DNA of 64,000 bases from Streptomyces sp. SM10 (GTDB lineage Bacteria > Actinomycetota > Actinomycetes > Streptomycetales > Streptomycetaceae), in NCBI RefSeq assembly GCF_002910915.1, contig NZ_NEUF01000160.1, positions 1 through 64,000 of the forward strand. The letters are read 5' to 3'. Below the pieces are notes generated by a model, which searched no databases, had not been told where the DNA came from, and saw only the letters and a list, made by a program, of their open reading frames with translations. The translations under genes were made by a program, and so were the position numbers. Below are positions 8,731-16,493 of the stretch, in pieces; the stretch's first letter is position 1, and each line of letters begins with the position of its first letter.

Positions 8731-11303
8731 CACTTGGCTCCCTGCGTGAAGGTGACGGCGGTGCCGGCGGTGATCACGGGCTGGTTGTAGGAGTACTGCA
8801 GGGCGTCGGTGCCGGCCTGGTCGGCGATGCCGACGGTGGCTCCCGCGCCCTGGTCGGCGACGGTCTTGTACTGGAACGTCATGGCGCCGGTGGCCTCGTC
8901 GAAGACGGCCTCGAAGGTGGCGCGGCCGGTGGTGCCGTTGGCGTAGGCGGCGTTGTTCCAGACGATGGCGAAGGTGCGGTCGCCCTTGGTGCCGGTGGTG
9001 GCGGTCTGGACGGTGGACTTCTTGTCGAGGGTCAGGTCGTCCCAGAGCGGGGCGACGATTCCCTTGACACCGTTGGCGCCGGTGGTGGGCAGGGCGGTGT
9101 TGTTGTAGTCACCGACCCGCGGGGACAGGAAGTTGACCAGTCCGTCGGTGGTGACCGAGGCGGTGGAGTAGGACACCCCGTAGTGCTCGACCGGGAAGGG
9201 CAGCGCGATGGTGGCGGAGTCCTCGTCACCGGACAGGGCGACCTTCTTGGTGCCCGCGATCCAGGAGTAGGCGGCCGGGGCGCAGGTGTTGCCGGTCCTG
9301 TCGGTGCGGTTGGGGACCTGGACGTTCTTGGTCAGTCCGGTGGCGGTGACGGTGGCACCGCCGGTGTAGACGCCGTTGCAGAGCACGGGGGCGGTGGGCT
9401 TGACCGCGAGGCTGTAGGTGCCTTCGGCGACCTTGTCGAAGGTGTACCCGCCCTTGGCGTCGGTGGTGGCGGCGGGCAGCGGGGTGCCGTTCAGCTCCAC
9501 CTTCGCGCCCGCCAGGGCCTTGCCGGTGACGTCGAGGACGGTGCCGGAGACCTTGTGCGACGGCACGGAGGCCAGGGCGATGTCCTGCGTGAAGGACTGC
9601 TGCTCGGCGAGGGTGACGCCCTGGGCGGAGCCGGTGCTGTAGCCGTAGCCGGTGAAGGCGAAGTCGTACGTGCCTGCGGGCAGCGGCAGACGGTAGGTCC
9701 CGTCGACGGAGGTGGTGACGGTGCGGACCGCACCGGCGGCGTCGGTGGCCTTGACGGTGATGTGGTTCAGGGCCGTACCGCTCGCCTTGTCGGTGACCGT
9801 GCCGGTCACGGTGGCCGCGGTGTGCGGGGCCTTGTCGACGGAGGCGAGGATGTCGAGCTTGCCCTCACCCCAGACGTTGTTCATGCCGGCGGTGCCGCCG
9901 CAGTGGGTGTCGTCGACGTCACGGGCACCCTCGTCGAGCAGTGCGCGGGTCTCGTCGATCTTCCCGATCAGGGAGGGAGCAGCCGACCAGAGCAGCGCGA
10001 CCGCACCGGCGAGGTGCGGGGTGGCCATCGACGTTCCGCTGATGGTGTTGTACGAGGAGCCCGGCCAGGTCGAGGGGACCAGGACACCCGGGGCCGCGAT
10101 GTCCGGCTTCGCTCCGCCGTCGATCGGCGAGGGTCCGAAACCGGAGAAGTCAGCGATCTTGCCGTTCACGTCGTAGGCGCCGACACCGTAGGAGGCAACC
10201 TGCGAGCCCGGCGGGTGGGTCGTCGAGCAGGTCACGCCGTCGCCGTCGTTGCCGGCCGCGAACGCCTCGAAGATGCCCGCGGAGTTCCACGCCTCGACGA
10301 TGTCCTTGTAGAAGGTGTTGTCGTCGCCGCCCCAGGAGTTGTTGACGATGTTCGGGGCGAGGTCCGGGCGGGGGTTCTGCCCGTTGTGGTCGGTCGGCGC
10401 GAGGATCCACTGGCCGGCGGCGAGCAGGTCCGTGTCCTGGCACTCTTCGCCGGCGCAGCCCTTGGCGGCTATCCACTTCGCGTTCGGTGCGACACCGATG
10501 CCGTTCTTCCCGACCATGGTGCCCATGGTGTGGGTGCCGTGCCCCTGGTTGTCGCACGGGGCGGCAGTGGTGCACAGCCCGGTCGGGTCGTAGAAGTTGT
10601 AGTCGTTGGTGAAGGTGCCGTCGCCGTTGTTGCCGCGGTAGTTCGCGACCAGGTCCGGGTGGTCGTACTGCACACCGGAGTCGACGTTGGCGATGACGAT
10701 GCCCTCGCCACGGTCCTCGTACTGGTCCCAGACCTGGTCGGCCTTGACGTCGGAGACGCCCCAGGCCGGGGCGTCGGTGCCGTCGGCGGACGAGTCGGTG
10801 CCCAGGGCGGTGGCGCGCGACGTGGTGACCTTCTTGTCGGAGGTCTCGATGTCGTCGAGCCTGAAGGTCCGCTCCTTGACGATCGACGCCACATCGGACC
10901 GCTTGGCCAGCTCGTCGATGAGGGTCTGACCGCCGGTGACCTTGACGGTGTTGGCGATCCAGTAGTCCTGGTGGCCGATCTTCCTCTTGTCGAGGAAGGT
11001 CTTCAGCGAGGCCTGGCTCTTGTCGGCCTCGGAGCGCAGCTCCTCGTACGCCGCCTTGGCCTTCTTGGCGTGCGTCTTCTGCTTCTTGGCGCCGGACAGG
11101 TCCGCCTTGTCCTTGAGGACGACGAAGAAGGACGCCTCGCCGCCCTTGTCCACGGCGTCGAGCAGGGTGGAATCGATCTTCGGTGACGGGTCGCTGTCGG
11201 CGGCGGCCACGGCGGGCATGGCGCCGGTCAGCAGGACGGTCGCGGTGAGGGCGGCCGTCGCCCACGTCGCAGATCTGCGCCGGGGGGTTCGGGGCAGGTG
11301 CAT
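8730..11303 (-). CDS. Secreted S8 subtilisin-like serine protease with carboxypeptidase-regulatory-like domain
   Basis: The 857-residue preproprotein has a signal peptide (to AVAAA, ~35) and an inhibitor-I9-like propeptide (~55-150). The S8 catalytic domain follows, with Asp208 (IANVDSGVQYDHPDL), His255 (GHGTHTMGTM), oxyanion Asn352 (AAGNDGDG) and Ser425 (SGTSMATPHLAGA). After residue ~480 there are two Ig-like carboxypeptidase-regulatory repeats (VTGTVTDKASG..., VSGTVLDVTGKAL...) and a C-terminal beta-rich domain. ATG 11303 is preceded by GGAGGAG. It is the first gene of a two-gene operon with the FG-GAP protein, whose start overlaps its stop. All catalytic residues are present, so it should be active. 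Confidence 0.93.
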   Translation of the reverse strand: MHLPRTPRRRSATWATAALTATVLLTGAMPAVAAADSDPSPKIDSTLLDAVDKGGEASFFVVLKDKADLSGAKKQKTHAKKAKAAYEELRSEADKSQASLKTFLDKRKIGHQDYWIANTVKVTGGQTLIDELAKRSDVASIVKERTFRLDDIETSDKKVTTSRATALGTDSSADGTDAPAWGVSDVKADQVWDQYEDRGEGIVIANVDSGVQYDHPDLVANYRGNNGDGTFTNDYNFYDPTGLCTTAAPCDNQGHGTHTMGTMVGKNGIGVAPNAKWIAAKGCAGEECQDTDLLAAGQWILAPTDHNGQNPRPDLAPNIVNNSWGGDDNTFYKDIVEAWNSAGIFEAFAAGNDGDGVTCSTTHPPGSQVASYGVGAYDVNGKIADFSGFGPSPIDGGAKPDIAAPGVLVPSTWPGSSYNTISGTSMATPHLAGAVALLWSAAPSLIGKIDETRALLDEGARDVDDTHCGGTAGMNNVWGEGKLDILASVDKAPHTAATVTGTVTDKASGTALNHITVKATDAAGAVRTVTTSVDGTYRLPLPAGTYDFAFTGYGYSTGSAQGVTLAEQQSFTQDIALASVPSHKVSGTVLDVTGKALAGAKVELNGTPLPAATTDAKGGYTFDKVAEGTYSLAVKPTAPVLCNGVYTGGATVTATGLTKNVQVPNRTDRTGNTCAPAAYSWIAGTKKVALSGDEDSATIALPFPVEHYGVSYSTASVTTDGLVNFLSPRVGDYNNTALPTTGANGVKGIVAPLWDDLTLDKKSTVQTATTGTKGDRTFAIVWNNAAYANGTTGRATFEAVFDEATGAMTFQYKTVADQGAGATVGIADQAGTDALQYSYNQPVITAGTAVTFTQGAK

Positions 11304-11558
11304 CAGGGTGCTCCTCCTGGGACGGTACGGGAGGGTGCGAACGCTAGGGAAGGGCCGTTACTGAGCCATTACCGGTCGCCCCGGAGGCCGAGAACCGGTT
11401 CCGGAGCCCGCTGGGCGGGACGGTCCCGAACGGCACGGACAGGAGACGGGCCCCTGAAACCTGCGGACCGGCGGGTCGCGCGCCACCAAGCCACCTCCAT
11501 ACGGCAACCTGTGATGCGATTTGATCCGTTTTATGAAGCACGGAAGGCGGCCCACCCG

Positions 11559-11999
11559 ATGCCCAGTGGCCTGAATGCCGACACCGTCGGCCTGGTGGAT
11601 GTCTCCGTGGTTGCCTTCGAGGGCAACCACTTCAACGGGGAGATCGTCCCGGCGCTCCGAGAGCTCCAGCAGGACCGGACGGTGCGGATCCTCGACCTGG
11701 CGTTCGTCTCGAAGGCCGAGGACGGCTCCGTCACCGTCGTCGAGCTGACCGACCCGGCCGTGGCCGAAACCCTGCAGCAGGTGACGGACGAGCAGTTCGA
11801 CCTCCTGAGCGACGAGGACCTGCGGACCGTCTCCGAATCCCTGACGCCCAACTGCTCGGCGCTCGTCATGGCCTGGGAGAACACCTGGGCCCGTCGGCTC
11901 GCGACCGCGGTGCGGGACTCCAAGGGTGAGGTGGTGATGCTCGAACGCATCCCCCGGGAGACCGTGATCGAAGCCATCGCCGCCCTCGACGGCAACTGA
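11559..11999 (+). CDS. DUF6325 family protein (DUF1269-like)
   Basis: The 146-residue soluble acidic protein includes VSVVAFEGNHFNGEIVPALRE near the N-terminus and LVMAWENTWARRLATAVRDS near the C-terminus, a pattern of the actinobacterial DUF6325/DUF1269-type membrane-associated family. Function is unknown. ATG 11559 is preferred because GGAAGG precedes it by about 11 nt; an ATG at 11514 would add 15 residues. It lies 28 nt upstream of a SHOCT-domain gene, a pairing often seen in Streptomyces, and the two are probably co-transcribed. Confidence 0.72.
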   Translation: MPSGLNADTVGLVDVSVVAFEGNHFNGEIVPALRELQQDRTVRILDLAFVSKAEDGSVTVVELTDPAVAETLQQVTDEQFDLLSDEDLRTVSESLTPNCSALVMAWENTWARRLATAVRDSKGEVVMLERIPRETVIEAIAALDGN

Positions 12000-12027
12000 A
12001 CCCACGAGACGAAGGAGACGGCCAGTC

Positions 12028-12318
12028 ATGATTCAGCGATTCGGACGGCCCGGCCTGCTGGGCACCATCGCCCGCACCGCAGTGATCTCGGGAACCGCCA
12101 CAACGGTCTCCAACCGGGTGCAGCGACATGACGCGCAACGTCAGATGGCGGCGGAGCAGCAGTACGCCGCACCCCCACCCGCCGCATCGCAGGCAGCCGC
12201 ACCGGCGGCCGGTACCGACCGGGTCGCCCAGCTCACCCAGCTCGCCGAACTCAAGGCGCAAGGGGTGCTCAGCGAGGAGGAGTTCGCCGCCGAGAAGGCC
12301 CGCATCCTGAACTCCTGA
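12028..12318 (+). CDS. Small SHOCT-domain protein
   Basis: This is a 96-residue protein. Its N-terminus (FGRPGLLGTIARTAVISGTATTVSNRV) is small and mildly hydrophobic, followed by an Ala/Pro/Gln-rich linker. The C-terminal ~30 residues form the SHOCT helix pair (LAELKAQGVLSEEEFAAEKARIL). SHOCT motifs mediate oligomerisation or protein contacts. GGAGACGG precedes the ATG. It follows the DUF6325 gene closely and likely works with it. Confidence 0.82.
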   Translation: MIQRFGRPGLLGTIARTAVISGTATTVSNRVQRHDAQRQMAAEQQYAAPPPAASQAAAPAAGTDRVAQLTQLAELKAQGVLSEEEFAAEKARILNS

Positions 12319-12350
12319 CACCGGGCCCCGGCGTCCGGCGTCCCCCTGTC

Positions 12351-12434
12351 CCGCCGCCCCGGGCCCCCGCTCGAACCGTGCCCGCCGAACTCCCGCCGCC
12401 CCGGACCGCCGCTCGAACCACGCCTGCCGAGCTC
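12351..12434. repeat. Two-copy 42-nt imperfect tandem repeat
   Basis: The units 12351-12392 and 12393-12434 match at about 36 of 42 positions and are directly adjacent. They lie in the non-coding stretch between the SHOCT gene and the cellulase promoter. Function is unknown; it may be a simple duplication. Confidence 0.75.
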
Positions 12435-12486
12435 CGGCCGAGGGTGCCCTGTCCCCCGCAATTCCCTTCTCCCCCTACGCGCCCCG

Positions 12487-12516
12487 TTGACAGGGCGGGC
12501 CCGCGCTGGCTTCATG
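12487..12516 (+). promoter_or_regulatory. Putative cellulase promoter (-35 TTGACA)
   Basis: A consensus TTGACA occurs at 12487-12492. A weak TTCATG or CTTCAT hexamer lies 17-18 nt downstream as the -10. The CebR-like operator begins 11 nt after this, where it would cover the start-site region. The -10 is poor, so the assignment is tentative. Confidence 0.45.
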
Positions 12517-12526
12517 AGCACGTCCG

Positions 12527-12540
12527 TGGAAGCGCTCCCA
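12527..12540. promoter_or_regulatory. CebR-like operator upstream of GH9 cellulase
   Basis: The sequence TGGAAGCGCTCCCA matches 13 of 14 bases of the palindromic CebR box TGGGAGCGCTCCCA that controls cellulose/cello-oligosaccharide genes in Streptomyces. It lies 231 nt before the TTG start of the GH9 gene, just downstream of a TTGACA hexamer. CebR, a LacI-family repressor released by cellobiose or cellotriose, would therefore repress this gene. No cebR gene is in the window. Confidence 0.75.
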
Positions 12541-12770
12541 CGCCCGTCGCGCCGGACGTCGCTCCGGGCTGCCGACGCTTCCGCGTGGGCCGGTGTCACC
12601 CCGCACCGGCCCGTCGCACGAGCCGCGTATCCGCACCGTTCAGCACCCGCGCACGCCGCACTTCCGCACGAGCCGCACCACCGCCCCGTCGGCCCGGTCC
12701 GGCATGTCATCCGCCGGTCCGGTACGGCCACGGGCTCCACACGCCGCCCGCCGCACCGAAGGACGATCCG

Positions 12771-15167
12771 TTGCGACTGCCCTCCCTTCCCCGCGCGTTC
12801 CACAGATCGATATCCCGCCACTCTCCGCCGAGCACCACCACCCGCTCCCGCCTGGGAGTCACCCTCGCCGGCGCGGCCGCGCTGCTCGCCGCCGGACTCA
12901 TGCCGCTGGCCGCCACCCCGGCCCAGGCAGCCCCGGCGTTCGCCTACGGCGAGGCCCTGCAGAAGTCGCTCTTCTTCTACGAGGCCCAGCGCTCGGGCAA
13001 GCTTCCCGAGGACAACCGTGTCTCCTGGCGTGGCGACTCCGGCATGGACGACGGCAAGGACGTCGGGCTCGATCTGACCGGCGGCTGGTACGACGCCGGC
13101 GACCACGTGAAGTTCGGCCTGCCGATGGCCTACAGCGCCACGGTGCTGGCCTGGGGCGGTATCGAGCAGAAGGACGCCTACGCCGCGTCCGGGCAGCTGG
13201 CTCGCCTGAAGGACAGCCTGCGCTTCGTCAACGACTACTTCGTCAAGGCGCACCCCTCCGCCGACGTGCTCTACGGGCAGGTCGGCAACGGCGGCGACGA
13301 CCACAAGTGGTGGGGCCCCGCCGAAGTGATGTCCATGGCCCGGCCCGCGTACAAGATCGACGCCTCCTGCCCCGGTACCGACCTCGCCGGGCAGACGGCC
13401 GCCGCGATGGCCTCCTCCTCGATGCTCTTCGCCGACGACGACCCGGCGTACGCGGCGAAGCTCCTCACCCACGCGAAGCAGCTCTACTCGTTCGCCGACA
13501 CCTACCGCGGCACGTACAGCGACTGCATCACCGACGCGAAGTCCTACTACAACTCCTGGAGCGGCTACCAGGACGAGCTGGTGTGGGGTGCGATCTGGCT
13601 CCACAAGGCCACCGGTGACGCCTCCTACCTGGCCAAGGCCGAGACGTACTACGACGGCCTGTCGACGGAGCCGCAGACCTCCACCCGCTCCTACCGGTGG
13701 ACGCTCTCCTGGGACGACACCTCCTACGGCTCGTACGTGATGCTCGCCAAGCTCACCGGGAAGCAGAGGTACATCGACGACTCCAACCGCTGGCTCGACT
13801 GGTGGACGACCGGGGTGAACGGCGCCAAGGTGGCGTACTCCCCCGGCGGCCAGGCCGTGCTCGACTCCTGGGGATCGCTGCGTTACGCGGCGAACACGGC
13901 CTTCGCCGCGCTCTCCTACAGCGACTGGCTCACCGGTGACGCGACCCGCAAGGCCCGCTACCACGACTTCGCCGTACGCCAGATCGACTACGCCCTCGGG
14001 GACAACCCGCGCAAGGCCAGCTATGTCGTCGGCTTCGGCGCCACCCCGCCCACCAGGCCGCACCACCGGACCGCGCACGGGTCGTGGACCGACCAGATGA
14101 CCAACCCCGTCGAGACCCGCCATGTCCTGTACGGCGCGCTCGTCGGCGGGCCGGGCGCGGCGGACGACTCCTACACCGACGACCGGCAGAACTACGTCAA
14201 CAACGAGGTCGCCACCGACTACAACGCCGCCTTCACCGGTGCCCTCGCCAGGCTGTACGCCGAGTACGGCGGTGCCCCGCTCGCCTCGTTCCCCCAGGCC
14301 GAGACACCGGACGGGCCCGAGGTGCTGGCCCAGGCGTCGGTGAACGCGTCCGGGGCGGACTTCACCGAGATCAAGGCGTACCTGGTCAACAAGTCGGCCT
14401 GGCCGGCCAGGCCGCTGACCAAGGCCTCGCTGCGCTACTACTTCACCCTGGAGCCTGGGGTCTCGCCGGCGGACATCACGGTGACCACCAACTACAACCA
14501 GTGCGGCACGGCCTCCGGCGCCGAGCAGTACGAGGGAGACGTCTACTACATCGGCGTGGACTGCTCGAACACCGTGATCGCCCCGGCCGGGCAGTCGGCC
14601 TACCGCAAGGAGGTGCAGTTCCGGGTCACCTCCTCGGGCGCCTGGGACCCGTCGAACGACTGGTCGTACGCGGGCCTGCCGACGACACCGGGCTCCACCC
14701 CGGTGGACGCGCCGAGGCTGGTGCTGCTGGACGGAACGTCACAGCAGTGGGGTGAGCTGCCCGACGGCGATCCCGCCGAGTCCCCCTCCCCGACCCCCAC
14801 GCCCACTCCCACGCCGACCCCCACTCCCACGCCTACGGCGACTCCGTCCGCCGGTGCCGCCTGCTCGGTGACCTACAAGGTCGGCTCGTCGTGGGGCAGC
14901 GGGTTCACCGCCGACGTGACCGTCAAGAACACCGGCAGCACAGCTGTGGACGGCTGGCGTCTCACCTGGACCTTCAGCAGTTCCGAGAAGGTCGCCGGCG
15001 CCTGGAGCGCCACCGTCACCCAGTCCGGAGCAGTCGTGACCGCCACCGACGCCGGTCACAACGGGAAGGTCCCGCCCGGCGGTTCGGCCTCGTTCGGCTT
15101 CCAGGGCTCGGGGGCACCCGGTTCCGCGCCCACCGGGTTCACCCTGAACGACGTCGGCTGCTCCTGA
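12771..15167 (+). CDS. Secreted GH9 endoglucanase with CBM3 and CBM2
   Basis: The 798-residue secreted cellulase has a signal peptide to about residue 54 (VTLAGAAALLAAGLMPLAATPAQA). The GH9 domain follows (~55-500), with the catalytic-Asp motif GGWYDAGDHVKFG and the general-acid Glu motif YVNNEVATDYNAAF. A CBM3 comes next (ADFTEIKAYLVNKS onward), then a Pro-Thr linker (PTPTPTPTP). The C-terminal CBM2 begins CSVTYKVGSSWGSGF and ends NDVGCS. The start is TTG 12771 because AAGGA lies 7 nt upstream and the signal peptide follows directly. The architecture is that of family E4-type processive endoglucanases. The CebR-like box upstream suggests cellobiose induction. Confidence 0.95.
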   Translation: MRLPSLPRAFHRSISRHSPPSTTTRSRLGVTLAGAAALLAAGLMPLAATPAQAAPAFAYGEALQKSLFFYEAQRSGKLPEDNRVSWRGDSGMDDGKDVGLDLTGGWYDAGDHVKFGLPMAYSATVLAWGGIEQKDAYAASGQLARLKDSLRFVNDYFVKAHPSADVLYGQVGNGGDDHKWWGPAEVMSMARPAYKIDASCPGTDLAGQTAAAMASSSMLFADDDPAYAAKLLTHAKQLYSFADTYRGTYSDCITDAKSYYNSWSGYQDELVWGAIWLHKATGDASYLAKAETYYDGLSTEPQTSTRSYRWTLSWDDTSYGSYVMLAKLTGKQRYIDDSNRWLDWWTTGVNGAKVAYSPGGQAVLDSWGSLRYAANTAFAALSYSDWLTGDATRKARYHDFAVRQIDYALGDNPRKASYVVGFGATPPTRPHHRTAHGSWTDQMTNPVETRHVLYGALVGGPGAADDSYTDDRQNYVNNEVATDYNAAFTGALARLYAEYGGAPLASFPQAETPDGPEVLAQASVNASGADFTEIKAYLVNKSAWPARPLTKASLRYYFTLEPGVSPADITVTTNYNQCGTASGAEQYEGDVYYIGVDCSNTVIAPAGQSAYRKEVQFRVTSSGAWDPSNDWSYAGLPTTPGSTPVDAPRLVLLDGTSQQWGELPDGDPAESPSPTPTPTPTPTPTPTPTATPSAGAACSVTYKVGSSWGSGFTADVTVKNTGSTAVDGWRLTWTFSSSEKVAGAWSATVTQSGAVVTATDAGHNGKVPPGGSASFGFQGSGAPGSAPTGFTLNDVGCS

Positions 15168-15177
15168 CGACCTGCAC

Positions 15178-15219
15178 CGTGCGGGGCGGAGGCCGTACCT
15201 TCGGCCTCCGCCCCGCACG
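15178..15219. terminator. Intrinsic terminator after GH9 gene (18-bp stem)
   Basis: The arms 15178-15195 and 15202-15219 pair perfectly around a 6-nt loop, 10 nt past the cellulase stop. It may also serve the convergent Wadjet remnant that ends at 15284. Confidence 0.9.
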
Positions 15220-15283
15220 ATCGGCACCGAACCCGGAACGGTTCACTCTCAACTGCCTCTGCCCAGACGGATGGTCACGATCC

Positions 15284-16493
15284 TCACGTGAGATCGGACA
15301 ACAGCAGCTCCAGCTCCCTCTCCTCCTCGACACGAACACCGAGTTCGGCGACGGCCGTAGCGAGTGCGGGTTCCCAGGGGGTCTCCGTCGGGGTGCTGAC
15401 GAGCGGTGACAACGGAGGTTGGACACAGCGGAACACGGCGGCGCGGTAGTCCGCGGCCGTGTAGCGCCAGGGCAGCCAGGGGACGCGGCGGCGAAGGACG
15501 CCGGCGATCCGGAGCCCTCCCCAGTCGAAGTCCCCGTGGTAGTACAGGGTCGCTCCGTGGTCGTGCAACCCCCGGAGCAGTGTGAGGGCGGCGGCGGAAG
15601 GCTGGCCTTGGAGGCAGACCAGGGGCGGGCAGGCAGGGCCGAACATGTCGGCCGCCGCCGCGAGGACGGTCGGGTTCTCGCAGATCCGCACCACGGGATC
15701 GGCGACGGCCGGAGGTCTGCGGATGAGCTGGCGAAGGGTGAGCACACAGGGTTCGCCGTCTTCGGCCAGGCGGTCCAGGGCCGGGGTGCCGCGCAGGTTC
15801 AGGGTCAGGACGGTCGAGGACAGCTCGTCCCGCAACAGCCCCACCGAGGCCCAGGCCTCACGTCGCCATTCGGCGCCCTGACCATCGTGGAAACCGGTCA
15901 GCGCACGGGCCCCGGACAGAGTGAGGGTGGCCAGCGGTGTGCCGTCGTCAAGGGCGTGCGCCCAGCCGAGGACCCGGGCAGCGAAGGCGGGCAGCGAGAC
16001 GACCGGGGCGGCGGGGAGTGCGTGCAGGGCGGTGCACACACCGGTGAGCAGACCGAACGTGACGTCTGGTGTGCGCCCCAGACGCCGCGCCAGGCCGTCG
16101 GCGCGTATCCGGGCCGCCCACTTGGCGAGCGCGGGGACCGTAGCGACGAGCTCGTCGAGCGGCGTGTGCGCCCTCACCCAGGCTTCCTCTTCCTCTTGGC
16201 GGGCTCGGACGAGCGATGTGACAGGCCCGGTGAGCGCCGCGACCGCGACGGCGACGCCGTACGGTCAGAGACCTGCCGCCACCGGGGGCCCGGGCGAGAA
16301 GTCGTTCGGCCGCTGCTCGCTGGGCCGGAGTGGGATCGGCCAGGGACACGGAACCAGTCATGGGCTGCCCGGCCACCAGCCGTCGGCGTGCTCGTTCGAC
16401 GAGCCAGGAGAGGTCCGGCGTGCCGAGCAGTCTGGCCAGCCGCGGGCCGTCGACTGCTTCGGTGCCGGGCCCGGGCCCGTGGGTCAGCCCCAC
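15284..16493 (-). pseudogene. TIGR02679/DUF2399 protein (JetD-like), frameshifted
   Basis: The first frame from ATG 16493 reads MGLTHGPGPGTEAVDGPRLA, then LLGTPDLSWLVERARRRL and GSVSLADPTPAQRAAAERLL, the N-terminal signature of TIGR02679. After GGGRSLTV (~16275) the frame is lost. A second frame resumes at VAALTGPVTSLVRARQEEEE (~16235) and runs to the normal C-terminus, including the DUF2399 toprim-like LYYHGDFDWGGLRIAG. About 15-20 residues of family sequence appear to be missing at the break, so this is a small deletion plus frameshift. The ATG overlaps the 3' end of the ATPase gene by 10 nt, the normal operon arrangement. In intact systems this protein is the topoisomerase-VI-like nuclease. 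Confidence 0.8.

Noticed and set aside
8712..11186. 824-residue plus-strand frame opposite the subtilase
   Set aside because: The minus strand carries a complete S8 triad and signal peptide. The plus frame is low-complexity and has no family features.
12141..14123. 660-residue minus-strand frame opposite SHOCT and GH9
   Set aside because: It spans two unrelated plus-strand genes and their promoter, with no recognisable domain.
14790..14840. Tandem CCCACTCC-like repeats
   Set aside because: They encode the Pro-Thr linker between the CBM3 and CBM2 of the cellulase, not a regulatory or CRISPR repeat.
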